Assembly: GCA_945957365.1 (NCBI GenBank)
Contig: CAMFKI010000015.1
Location: 21,046-85,045 of the forward strand
DNA: 64,000 nt
Reading direction: 5' to 3'
From: an uncultured Alphaproteobacteria bacterium
GTDB taxonomy: Bacteria; Pseudomonadota; Alphaproteobacteria; Rhizobiales; Aestuariivirgaceae
Shown here piece after piece: positions 16,845 to 24,280 of the stretch. Within the stretch, counting starts at the first letter, position 1; each line of letters opens with the position of its first letter. The notes under the pieces were generated by a model that did no database searches, was not told the origin of the DNA, and was given only the letters and a program-made list of their open reading frames with translations. The position numbers and the translations under genes were made by a program.

Positions 16845-17849
16845 TTGGACCAGCCGGTAGACAGTCCGTCCCAGACGCCGCTGCCGCCGGAAGAAGAGCC
16901 TCTCCGCAAGAAGCGGAAACCGTCCGGCAGGCTGGAATGCAGGCTCGGCCTTCTGCTGGGCCTTGCGGGGCTCGCCGCTTCGCGGCTCGGCCAGCTGTGG
17001 ATCGCCTTCGACGTCTTCGCCCATTTCACGCTGCAGTTCGCGGTCATGACGCTGGGCTTCCTCATCGGCTGCCTGATGCCGCGCGGCAAGCTACTCGCCG
17101 CCGTCGTTGTGATGGTGCTGGGCCTTCTCGCCATCGGCAGCTGGCCGCACCTGGCGAGCCGGCAGACCCATGTTCTGGGCGAGGTGCAGGCGGGCGAGCG
17201 GGCGCTGAAGGTGGCGAGCTTCAACACCCTGTGGGTCAACCAGGATGCCGAGGCGGTGCGCGCCGAGATCGAGCGCATCGACGCCGATGTCATCACCCTG
17301 ATCGAAATGGGCCCGAACAAGCGGCGCATTCTCGACGACCTGAAGCAGCGCTATCCCTACCAGTTCCATTGCTATGACGTGGACTACTGCAATTCGGTGA
17401 TGCTCTCGAAGCTGCCCTTCGCCGACACGGAGTCGCGCGGCAAGTGGGCGGGCCCGGCCTACATTCGCGTCAAGCTGGGTCCGGAGGCGGGCGGGCTCAC
17501 GATCTTCGGCATCCACACCATCCGTTTCCCGCATTCGCAGGCGCAGTTCCGCGAGGTTTCGGAAATCTCGGACGTGATCGAGCACACGGCCGGCCCCAGG
17601 CTGGTGATGGGCGATTTCAACGCCACACCCTTTTCGCGCATTCTCGAAGTGCTGCAGGACAAGGCCAATCTGACCAGGCTCACCAACCTGCCGACATGGC
17701 CCTCAGAGCTCGGCCTCCCGCAGATCGCAATCGACCACATCTTCGTGTCGCCCGGCATTCGCCAGCTCGAGGCCGAGCAGATCGGCGAGCCGGCCGGCTC
17801 CGATCACTATCCCGTGGCGCTCCGCATCGCCGTGCCGCTGACGCCCTGA
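16845..17849 (+). CDS. Membrane-anchored endonuclease/exonuclease/phosphatase family protein
   Basis: Protein of 334 residues read from a TTG start at 16845 (GGAG six bases before). After a basic N-terminus come two or three transmembrane helices (about 35-100), then an EEP domain: SFNTLWVNQ, the metal-binding Glu in VITLIEMGPNK, VMGDFNATPFS and a final GSDHYPV (catalytic His). The domain faces the periplasm if the N-terminus is cytosolic. Family members hydrolyse phosphodiesters in DNA, lipids or inositol phosphates; this subgroup is uncharacterised. It forms a probable operon with the GST-like gene. Confidence 0.8.
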   Translation: MDQPVDSPSQTPLPPEEEPLRKKRKPSGRLECRLGLLLGLAGLAASRLGQLWIAFDVFAHFTLQFAVMTLGFLIGCLMPRGKLLAAVVVMVLGLLAIGSWPHLASRQTHVLGEVQAGERALKVASFNTLWVNQDAEAVRAEIERIDADVITLIEMGPNKRRILDDLKQRYPYQFHCYDVDYCNSVMLSKLPFADTESRGKWAGPAYIRVKLGPEAGGLTIFGIHTIRFPHSQAQFREVSEISDVIEHTAGPRLVMGDFNATPFSRILEVLQDKANLTRLTNLPTWPSELGLPQIAIDHIFVSPGIRQLEAEQIGEPAGSDHYPVALRIAVPLTP

Positions 17850-17860
17850 CGGCAAGCAAA

Positions 17861-17880
17861 AGGGCCGGAAAACCGGCCCT
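17861..17880. terminator. Hairpin terminator between convergent genes
   Basis: AGGGCCGG-aaaa-CCGGCCCT, an eight-base-pair stem. On the minus strand it is followed by TTTTGC, making it a Rho-independent terminator for the small secreted-protein gene at 17906-18187; it may also serve the EEP gene. Confidence 0.75.
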
Positions 17881-17905
17881 CGGAGGTCGTGAACGGTGTC
17901 GCGCT

Positions 17906-18187
17906 TCAGTAATCGAGCTTGTTGTCGTCCAAGGCGGAGCCCGTCTGGGAATTGGTCAGGTTGAAGATCCGGCTGTCGAACTGCTTCTTGTCGAGGTTCC
18001 GGTTGTAGACCTCAGACTGATAGATATCGACCTGCGCGTTGAACTTGCTCTGCTCGCTGTCGAGCGGCGGTGCGGAATCATTGCCCAGGGCATAGTCCTG
18101 GCCCATGGGGATGAAATTCTGGTCGGCCAGCGCCGGCATGGCGGAGATGGCGAGGACCGCAGCTGCGGCAAACAGGGAATAACGCAT
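17906..18187 (-). CDS. Small secreted hypothetical protein
   Basis: Protein of 93 residues with a clear signal peptide (MRYSLFAAAAVLAISAMPALA). The mature part of about 70 residues is polar and acidic (DYALGNDSAPPLDSEQSKFN, FNLTNSQTGSALDDNKLDY) with no Cys and no known family. The ATG at 18187 is preceded by GGAG; starts further upstream would bury the signal peptide. It has its own terminator, so it is monocistronic. Confidence 0.65.
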   Translation of the reverse strand: MRYSLFAAAAVLAISAMPALADQNFIPMGQDYALGNDSAPPLDSEQSKFNAQVDIYQSEVYNRNLDKKQFDSRIFNLTNSQTGSALDDNKLDY

Positions 18188-18366
18188 AGTCAGCTCCATT
18201 CGCCCGAGATCATAACCCAAGCCCGGTTGAAAAGCATCTACAATCCGCGACGCCAAAGGACAACCTTTTCAAGAGGCTGGAGGGCCTGCAGATTGGGCGG
18301 CTGGCGGCTGGATGCCGGGCCCGCTGCAGTCTATGATGGCAGCAACGCGAAAGGAATCCGCACATC

Positions 18367-18573
18367 ATGGCATTCGAGCAACTCAAGGCGCAGATCGGCA
18401 TCCTGCTGGGCGAAATGAACGACCAGCCCGAGGACCTGCACGAGCTCTACCAGCAGGTTCACCAGGAACTGAACCAGATGCGCGCCACGGGAATGGACCT
18501 TCCGGCCGACCTCGTCGAACTGGAACAGCGCCTGCTGGCCGAATTTCCGGTGGCGCCGGCGCCCAAAGCCTGA
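18367..18573 (+). CDS. Small helical cytosolic protein
   Basis: Protein of 68 residues with an uninterrupted amphipathic helical pattern (FEQLKAQIGILLGEMNDQPEDL, ELYQQVHQELNQM, VELEQRLLAEF) and a short Pro/Ala tail. No family is recognised; length and pattern suit a small coiled-coil or helix-bundle protein. The ribosome-binding site is weak (AAAGGAAT 14 bases before). It precedes tRNA-Ser. Confidence 0.5.
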   Translation: MAFEQLKAQIGILLGEMNDQPEDLHELYQQVHQELNQMRATGMDLPADLVELEQRLLAEFPVAPAPKA

Positions 18574-18632
18574 GGGCGACATCCACGGCAGGCTTGCATC
18601 CCCCCTCAAATCACGGCAAAAGCCCCCCAGCA

Positions 18633-18725
18633 GGAGACGTGGCCGAGAGGCTGAAGGCAACGGTTTGCTAAATCGTCATACGCTTTCAAGGCGTATCGAG
18701 GGTTCGAATCCCTCCGTCTCCGCCA
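18633..18725 (+). tRNA. tRNA-Ser (anticodon GCT)
   Basis: A 93-base class II tRNA with a long variable arm (ATACGC/GCGTAT). Acceptor arms GGAGACG (18633-18639) and CGTCTCC (18715-18721) pair perfectly, the anticodon loop TTGCTAA gives GCT, and CCA is encoded. A run of five T follows directly. Confidence 0.96.
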
Positions 18726-18889
18726 TTTTTCCGACCGAGATATTGAATTGGCGGCCAGATTCTAGTTGGACGCGCTGTCGTGTCCAGCCAGTCTGGAAAC
18801 CGCGACGATGCCTGGAATACGCCAGCGGCCGGGAAAATGTCCCGACCGCCGGTTCTCATCCATGTCTAGAGCGGGATAACCCGTTCTGC

Positions 18890-19102
18890 CTAGCTCGGCA
18901 GCTTCGAGTCACGCTCGTAACGCGTGAGCGGGAAGCGCGCTTCCTCGTTCATCATGTTCTGCGACGTCGCACCGTTTGACACCGTCACACCAGCAGACGG
19001 CGTATCGAAGGTCCCGAGGGGACCCGCCGCATCGCGGCTGGAGGCAAAGGCGGTGGACGACAGCGCACCCAGTGCGAGCAAAGCGATTGCGAACTTCTTC
19101 AT
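18890..19102 (-). CDS. Small secreted hypothetical protein
   Basis: Protein of 70 residues with a signal peptide (KFAIALLALGALSSTAFA). The mature part is about 50 residues, polar, and ends RFPLTRYERDSKLPS; no family is recognised. An AAGGAGATTTCTC site precedes the ATG at 19102. It shares its style with the 93-residue secreted protein at 17906 (signal peptide plus short polar domain) but not its sequence. Confidence 0.6.
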   Translation of the reverse strand: MKKFAIALLALGALSSTAFASSRDAAGPLGTFDTPSAGVTVSNGATSQNMMNEEARFPLTRYERDSKLPS

Positions 19103-19504
19103 GAGAAATCTCCTTCTTGTGTCTGTTTGGAACCGTCGGTCGGCGTTCCCAATGACTTCAATTTAGTGATCTTCCATGCCAAGTCGAAACAAGCCGAGTG
19201 ACGCTGTCGGCAAAACGAAATCTTGTGAGATCAGATACTTACCGTTGTTCCGGGAGGAAGCATCACATCTGCATCACGGCCGAGAAGACCTGCACACAAG
19301 GGCGTGAAGGCGTGAAACTATTTCTGGGCTGAATGCCGCGTCATTGGCGCGCTTTGCGCGCAGGTACAGGCAAGCGCGTCAATGCGGCGGACTCCGCCTC
19401 TGCTTGTCAGTCAGTCATTATCTTGAATTCTCATTTGCAGAGGCGATTGCGCGGCAGGGGCTTCGTTCTTACAACGGTTGCGGTGGAGAGGGGGGCCTGA
19501 CGAC
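19103..19504. other. Intergenic region without a recognised gene
   Basis: About 400 bases, less GC-rich than the surroundings. A GCGCGC-ttt-GCGCGC hairpin lies near 19350. The rest is taken to be the divergent promoters of the small secreted protein and the gene at 19505. No gene, tRNA or repeat is supported. Confidence 0.4.
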
Positions 19505-19900
19505 ATGCGGCGCTTCATATTGTGGGTCTGCTTGTTGTTCGCCGGCACGAACCAAGTTCTTGCTGCCGACGATCTCGTGCAACAAGCATTCCAGGATGGC
19601 TCCCGGTATCTGGAGAGCAAAGGCTTTGGGCCGGTCGAAGCGAAGAACGTAACTTACTTCTCCCTTCTCATTCTCGCCTTCACCAATTGCGAACCGAGTA
19701 AGGACTGGAATTCGAAAGTGGTTGATGTTGGCTCGAAGCTGATGGATCGGGCAGCAATGCCGTCACAGGCGTTCACGAAGGCCTCGGATGAGGTGGCAAA
19801 ATGGATGGCAGAGAGAGACTTGGAGCCGAGTTTCGGGGGAGAAAGGCTCCTCGCCTTCTGCCGGGACGCAGAGAAGATGTTTTCGGCAGTTCCCGACTGA
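19505..19900 (+). CDS. Secreted hypothetical protein
   Basis: Protein of 131 residues with a signal peptide (FILWVCLLFAGTNQVLAA). The mature part is helical with two Cys (FTNCEPSKDW and LAFCRDAEK) that could pair in the periplasm. No family is recognised. It is less GC-rich than the neighbours, as is the 400-base region before it, which may mean recent acquisition. A GGAGAGGGG site precedes the ATG. Confidence 0.6.
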   Translation: MRRFILWVCLLFAGTNQVLAADDLVQQAFQDGSRYLESKGFGPVEAKNVTYFSLLILAFTNCEPSKDWNSKVVDVGSKLMDRAAMPSQAFTKASDEVAKWMAERDLEPSFGGERLLAFCRDAEKMFSAVPD

Positions 19901-20035
19901 TTCAACCATCGCGAATAGTCACCGGGCCAGCGCTGCTCGCCATTGCCGGAGCCGCTCACGGTGATGGTGTTGGTGATGCTAAGGGAAGTGCTGTCCCCCG
20001 CTTGCTTTACACCTGCGGAACCTGAGGAAGTGTTG

Positions 20036-21781
20036 ATGAACGACGTACTTGACCGCCGCGCTTTCGTGAAGGCCGCGGCTGCTGCCGCCGGCGCCGTGGC
20101 GATCGACGGGCGCAAGGCCCTGGCCCAGGCTGCCTCCGCGCCGGCGGCGGAGCAGCCCCCGGCCACGATCTATTTCAACGGTGATATCCTCACCATGGAG
20201 GCTGACACGCCACAGTCGGTCGAGGCCGTGGCCGTCAGGGATGGCAGGATCGCCTTCGCCGGTGATCTTGCCGCGGCCCGCGCCGCGGTGCCCGGGGCCG
20301 TGGAGAGGGATCTCGCGGGCCGTACCATGCTTCCCGGCTTCATCGACTCGTGGGGGCATTTCGCGCTCTTCGCGCAGCAGACGCTGGGCGTGAACCTTGC
20401 CTATTTCAGTGCCGACCCGCCGCGCCGCCGCGCCGACGTCATCGCCCGGCTCAAGGCCGCACAGCCCTTCAATGGCTGGATCATCGGCTATGGCTATGAT
20501 GCGGACATGTTGTCGGACGGCGCACTGACGCTCGCGGACCTCGATGCGGCCTTTCCCGCGACACCGGTGATGATCAGCACGCTGTCGACGCTGACGGGGC
20601 AGGTCAACGGCGCAGGGATCGCAAGGCTCGGCCTCACGCCCGCGACGAAACCCGCGCAGCCCGGCCAGATCGTCAAGGACCCGGTGACGGGCAAGCTCAC
20701 CGGCGAGCTGCTGTTCACGCCCTTCCTCGCGGCCCATGCCGCCGCCGTCGGGACCGTGTCCCAGGCCCGGGTGCTGCAGAGCTTCCAGGCGGCCGAGGCG
20801 CTGCTCGCGGCCCAGGGCTATACCACCGTGCAAAGCTATCAGCTGCAGCCCGATGAGCTGGCGAACTTCCGTGCCGCCTTCGATCAGGGCGTGCTCGCCG
20901 TCGATGTCATCGGCATGCCGTCGATTTCCGATGCAGCCTCCGGCGCCTTCGTCGAGACCGCGGACTGGACATGGGGCGCCTATAGCCACGGCGACCGCGG
21001 CCTGATGATTCCGGGCTACCAGGTGGCGACCGATGCGGCGCCGCAGCTGCGCCTTGCCGCCTTCACCAAGCCCTATCTCGACACCACCGGCTTTCCCGAC
21101 GGCTGGAAGGGCGTGCTGTTCCCGCAGGACACGGTCGAACAATGGATCGGCCATGCCTATGCCAAGGGCATCCAGCTCTTCTGCTACAGCAATGGCGATG
21201 CCGGCATCGACCTGAGCCTCGCCGCGATCGAGAAGGCGATCGCGGAGACCGGCAAGGCGGATGACCGGCGCACCGTCATCGCGCATTCCTACTTCGTGCG
21301 GCCGGACCAGCTCCAGACCTATGCCCGGCTGAAGCTCGGCATCTCGATGATGCCGCCGCACATGATGCTCTATGGCGATGCGCTGATGAAGCTGCTGGGC
21401 CCCGAGCGCGCCACCCGGGAATCGCCCATGGCCTCGGCCCTGGCGGCGGGTCTCCGGACCACCATGCATTGCGACTGCCCCTCCGCCTCGCCCAATGTCA
21501 TGGAGGCGGTCTGGGCCACGGTGACGCGCCAGACGCTGTCGGGCCAGGTGCTCGGCCCCGAGGAGCGCGTCAGCCCCTATCAGGCGCTGCTCGGCGTGAC
21601 CCGCAACGTGGCCTTCACCTATCGCGAAGAGGACAGCAAGGGCACGATCAGCGCGGGCAAGACCGCCGATCTGGTGATCCTCGATCACAACCCGCTGACC
21701 GTGAGCGCCGCGGCGATCCGGGACATAAAGGTGGTCGAAACCATCAAGAGGGGAAAGACCATCCATCGCGCCGCGGTGTAG
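20036..21781 (+). CDS. Tat-exported YtcJ-like amidohydrolase
   Basis: Protein of 581 residues. The N-terminus DRRAFVKAAAAAAGAVA is a Tat signal (RRxFxK). The rest is a metal-dependent amidohydrolase of the YtcJ/amidohydrolase_3 group: DGRIAFAGDL, TMLPGFIDSWGHF, the SNGDAGIDL region, HSYFVRPDQL (metal His), HCDCPSASPN (metal Asp) and the closing GTISAGKTADLVILDHNPL. Oddity: the first His of the usual HxH metal motif after GFID is Trp106 (WGH), so one metal ligand appears lost. The ATG at 20036 follows GAGGAAGTG. It is convergent with the hyp operon and unlikely to belong to it. Confidence 0.8.
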   Translation: MNDVLDRRAFVKAAAAAAGAVAIDGRKALAQAASAPAAEQPPATIYFNGDILTMEADTPQSVEAVAVRDGRIAFAGDLAAARAAVPGAVERDLAGRTMLPGFIDSWGHFALFAQQTLGVNLAYFSADPPRRRADVIARLKAAQPFNGWIIGYGYDADMLSDGALTLADLDAAFPATPVMISTLSTLTGQVNGAGIARLGLTPATKPAQPGQIVKDPVTGKLTGELLFTPFLAAHAAAVGTVSQARVLQSFQAAEALLAAQGYTTVQSYQLQPDELANFRAAFDQGVLAVDVIGMPSISDAASGAFVETADWTWGAYSHGDRGLMIPGYQVATDAAPQLRLAAFTKPYLDTTGFPDGWKGVLFPQDTVEQWIGHAYAKGIQLFCYSNGDAGIDLSLAAIEKAIAETGKADDRRTVIAHSYFVRPDQLQTYARLKLGISMMPPHMMLYGDALMKLLGPERATRESPMASALAAGLRTTMHCDCPSASPNVMEAVWATVTRQTLSGQVLGPEERVSPYQALLGVTRNVAFTYREEDSKGTISAGKTADLVILDHNPLTVSAAAIRDIKVVETIKRGKTIHRAAV

Positions 21782-21846
21782 GTTCCCCGCTGGCGGCTTT
21801 CTCGCTCAGTTGAGCCCTGACGATCACCTGCGCGGCTCCCCGGCCA

Positions 21847-22902
21847 TCAGCAGATGCGCGGCAGCTGCTCGCCCGCCAGCCAGTCGACGATGCGGCCGCC
21901 GCCGAAGCTGGTTTCCATCTCGACGAAGCAATCGGGGTCGGCCGTGGCGTGGCCGATAACCCGCGCCTCGCGGCCCAGCGCATGCGCCTGCATCGCGGCG
22001 AGGACGGCCCCTGCGGCTTCCGCCGCGACCACGGCGACGAGCTTTCCCTCGTTCGCCACGTTGAGCGGGTCGAGCCCCAGCAATTCGCAGGCGGCGGCGA
22101 CCTCGGGGCGGACCGGGATCGCTTCCTCGCTCAGGCGGAAGCCGACGCGTGACTGCTGGGCGATCTCGTTCAGCGTGGCGGCGAGGCCGCCGCGGGTGGG
22201 ATCGCGCAGCAGCCGGATCGAGGGGCCGGCGGCTGCGGCCATCTGCGCCACCAGGCCGTGAAGGGCGGCGGTGTCGGACAGGATCTCGGTGTCGAAGGAC
22301 AGGTTCTCGCGGCGCGACATGACGGCAACGCCATGATCGCCGATGCTGCCCGAAAGGATCACGGCATCGCCCGCCCGGGCGGCATCGCCGCGCCAGCTGC
22401 GGCCGTCGGGCGCGACGCCGATGCCCGTGGTGGTGATGAACACGCCATCGGCCTTGCCGCGCTCCACCACCTTGGTGTCGCCGGTGACGATGCGAATGCC
22501 GGCGGCGCGCGCCGCCGCGCCCATCGAAAGCGCGATGCGCTGGAGGTCGGCGAGCGGAAAACCTTCCTCGATGACGAAGGCTGCGGTCAGCGCCACCGGC
22601 ATGGCGCCCGCCATGGCGACATCGTTGATGGTGCCATTGACCGCGAGCAGTCCGATGTCGCCACCGGGAAAGAACAGCGGCGACACCACATAGCCATCGG
22701 TGCTGACGACGACGCGGCCGGGGGGCAGGGCGAGCACGGCCTGGTCATTTCCGGCCGCGAGTTCCGGACTGGCATAGGCGGCGTGGAAGACGTCCTCGAT
22801 GAGCCGCACCATGGCCCGACCGCCCGCGCCGTGCGAAAGGTCGACCCGCCCCTTGGCGAGATCGAGCTTGCGGCGAAAGGCCTTCGCCTCAGGCGCCGGC
22901 AT
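21847..22902 (-). CDS. hypE: Hydrogenase maturation factor HypE
   Basis: Protein of 351 residues. HypE dehydrates the carboxamido group made by HypF on its own C-terminal Cys to thiocyanate, the source of the cyanide ligands of NiFe hydrogenase. The sequence has the AIR-synthase-like ATP-binding fold (DLSHGAGGRAM, STDGYVVSPLFFPGGDIG, GDTKVVERGKADGVF, RDPTRGGLAATLNEIA, NVANEGKLV) and ends exactly in PRIC with the acceptor Cys. The start at 22902 overlaps the end of hypD by 14 bases. It is the last gene of the operon. Confidence 0.96.
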   Translation of the reverse strand: MPAPEAKAFRRKLDLAKGRVDLSHGAGGRAMVRLIEDVFHAAYASPELAAGNDQAVLALPPGRVVVSTDGYVVSPLFFPGGDIGLLAVNGTINDVAMAGAMPVALTAAFVIEEGFPLADLQRIALSMGAAARAAGIRIVTGDTKVVERGKADGVFITTTGIGVAPDGRSWRGDAARAGDAVILSGSIGDHGVAVMSRRENLSFDTEILSDTAALHGLVAQMAAAAGPSIRLLRDPTRGGLAATLNEIAQQSRVGFRLSEEAIPVRPEVAAACELLGLDPLNVANEGKLVAVVAAEAAGAVLAAMQAHALGREARVIGHATADPDCFVEMETSFGGGRIVDWLAGEQLPRIC

Positions 22903-24043
22903 GGGCCGCCGCCTGCCGTGCACGGTCGCGGAAGCGGCCATAGGTCCAGTGGGCCGCGCAGGCGCCTTCGGACGAGACCATGCAGGAGCCCATCGGCGTT
23001 TCCGGCGTGCAGGCGGTGCCGAACAGCCGGCATTCGACGGGTTTCTTCACGCCCCGCAGGATGGCGCCGCATTCGCAGGCCGGATTGTCGGCAGCCGCCA
23101 GCGTTTCGATCCCGAAGCGCCGTTCGGCATCGAAACCGGCGAAATCCGGGCTGACTTCGAGGCCGCTGGCCGGAACCTCGCCAAGGCCGCGCCAGGCGAA
23201 GCTGTTGCGCAGGCGGAACACCCGCGACACCGCGTCCTGGGCGCGGGCATTGCCCTGCTCGGTCACGGCGCGGACGTACTGGTTCTCCACCTCGGCGCGC
23301 CCGTCATTCACCTGGCGCACCAGCATCAGCACGGCCTGCATCACGTCGAGTGGTTCGAAGCCGGCGATCACCACCGGTTTGGCGAAGCGCTCCGCCACCT
23401 CGGCGAAGGGCTTCCAGCCGGTGATGGTGGAAACATGCGCGGGGCCGACGAAGCCATCGAGCGGAACACTTACTGCCGTCTCCACTTCCGTACCCGACAT
23501 GATGGCGCCGATGGCCGGCGGCGTGAGCACATGGTTGCAGAAGACCGAAAAGTTGGCGAGGCCCCTGCGCTCCGCCATCAGCACCGCTTGCGCGGTGGCG
23601 GGTGCGGTCGTCTCGAAGCCGATGGCGAAGAACACCACCTGGCGATCGGGCTCCTCCGCCGCGATGCGCAGGCCGTCGAGGGTGGAATAGACCATGCGGA
23701 TGTCGGCGCCCTCGGCCTTGGCGCGCTGCAGGCTCTGCCCGCCCGAAGCCGGAACCCGCATCATGTCGCCATAGGTGCAGAGCGTGACGTCGGCTCGGCG
23801 CGCCAGCCTGATCGCCGCATCGAGCCGGCCCATCGGCAGCACGCAGACCGGACAGCCCGGTCCGTGGATCATCCGCACCTGGGGCGGCAGCAGGTCCTCG
23901 ATGCCGTAGCGCGAGATGGCATGGGTGTGGCCACCGCAGAATTCCATGAAGGCATAGCGCCGCGCCGGATCGGCGTCCTCGGCGATGCGCCGGGCGATGC
24001 CGCGCGCCAGTTCGCCGCTGCGGTATTCGTCGACATGCTTCAT
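22889..24043 (-). CDS. hypD: Hydrogenase maturation factor HypD
   Basis: Protein of 384 residues. HypD is an Fe-S protein that, with HypC, holds the Fe(CN)2CO precursor. Conserved blocks are FCGGHTHAI, GPGCPVCVLP, CTYGDMMRVP, FFAIGFETTAPATA, FSVFCNHVLTPPA and the C-terminal Cys-rich part (CECGAILRGVKKP, CRLFGTACTPETPMGSC) that binds the 4Fe-4S cluster. The ATG at 24043 overlaps the hypC stop by four bases. Confidence 0.96.
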   Translation of the reverse strand: MKHVDEYRSGELARGIARRIAEDADPARRYAFMEFCGGHTHAISRYGIEDLLPPQVRMIHGPGCPVCVLPMGRLDAAIRLARRADVTLCTYGDMMRVPASGGQSLQRAKAEGADIRMVYSTLDGLRIAAEEPDRQVVFFAIGFETTAPATAQAVLMAERRGLANFSVFCNHVLTPPAIGAIMSGTEVETAVSVPLDGFVGPAHVSTITGWKPFAEVAERFAKPVVIAGFEPLDVMQAVLMLVRQVNDGRAEVENQYVRAVTEQGNARAQDAVSRVFRLRNSFAWRGLGEVPASGLEVSPDFAGFDAERRFGIETLAAADNPACECGAILRGVKKPVECRLFGTACTPETPMGSCMVSSEGACAAHWTYGRFRDRARQAAAHAGA

Positions 24044-24276
24044 GCCGGCACCCCGGCCAGGTCGAGCGCCGCCTCGCGCATCATCTCGAGCGTGCGGAGC
24101 GCCTCCGCCTCGTCGATCCTGGCGATGGCATAGCCCACATGCAGCACCACGAAGTCGCCCACCGCCACCTCGTCGAGCAGCGCCACCGAGACGGTCATCG
24201 CCACGCCATCGAGGCTGACGCGCGCCAGCGCATCCGGCAGCACCTCGATCACGCGGACGGGAACGGCAAGGCACAT
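24040..24276 (-). CDS. hypC: Hydrogenase maturation chaperone HypC
   Basis: Protein of 78 residues beginning MCLAVPVRVIEV, with the essential Cys2 that binds the Fe(CN)2CO unit and the hydrogenase large subunit. VGDFVVLHVGYAIARIDEAEA is the family's closing strand-helix. It lies four bases after hypF and overlaps hypD by four bases, so expression is coupled. Confidence 0.95.
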   Translation of the reverse strand: MCLAVPVRVIEVLPDALARVSLDGVAMTVSVALLDEVAVGDFVVLHVGYAIARIDEAEALRTLEMMREAALDLAGVPA

Positions 24277-24280
24277 GCGA

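Noticed and set aside
22799..24133. A 444-codon plus-strand frame opposite hypD
   Set aside because: Shadow of hypD; the minus-strand reading shows every HypD motif.
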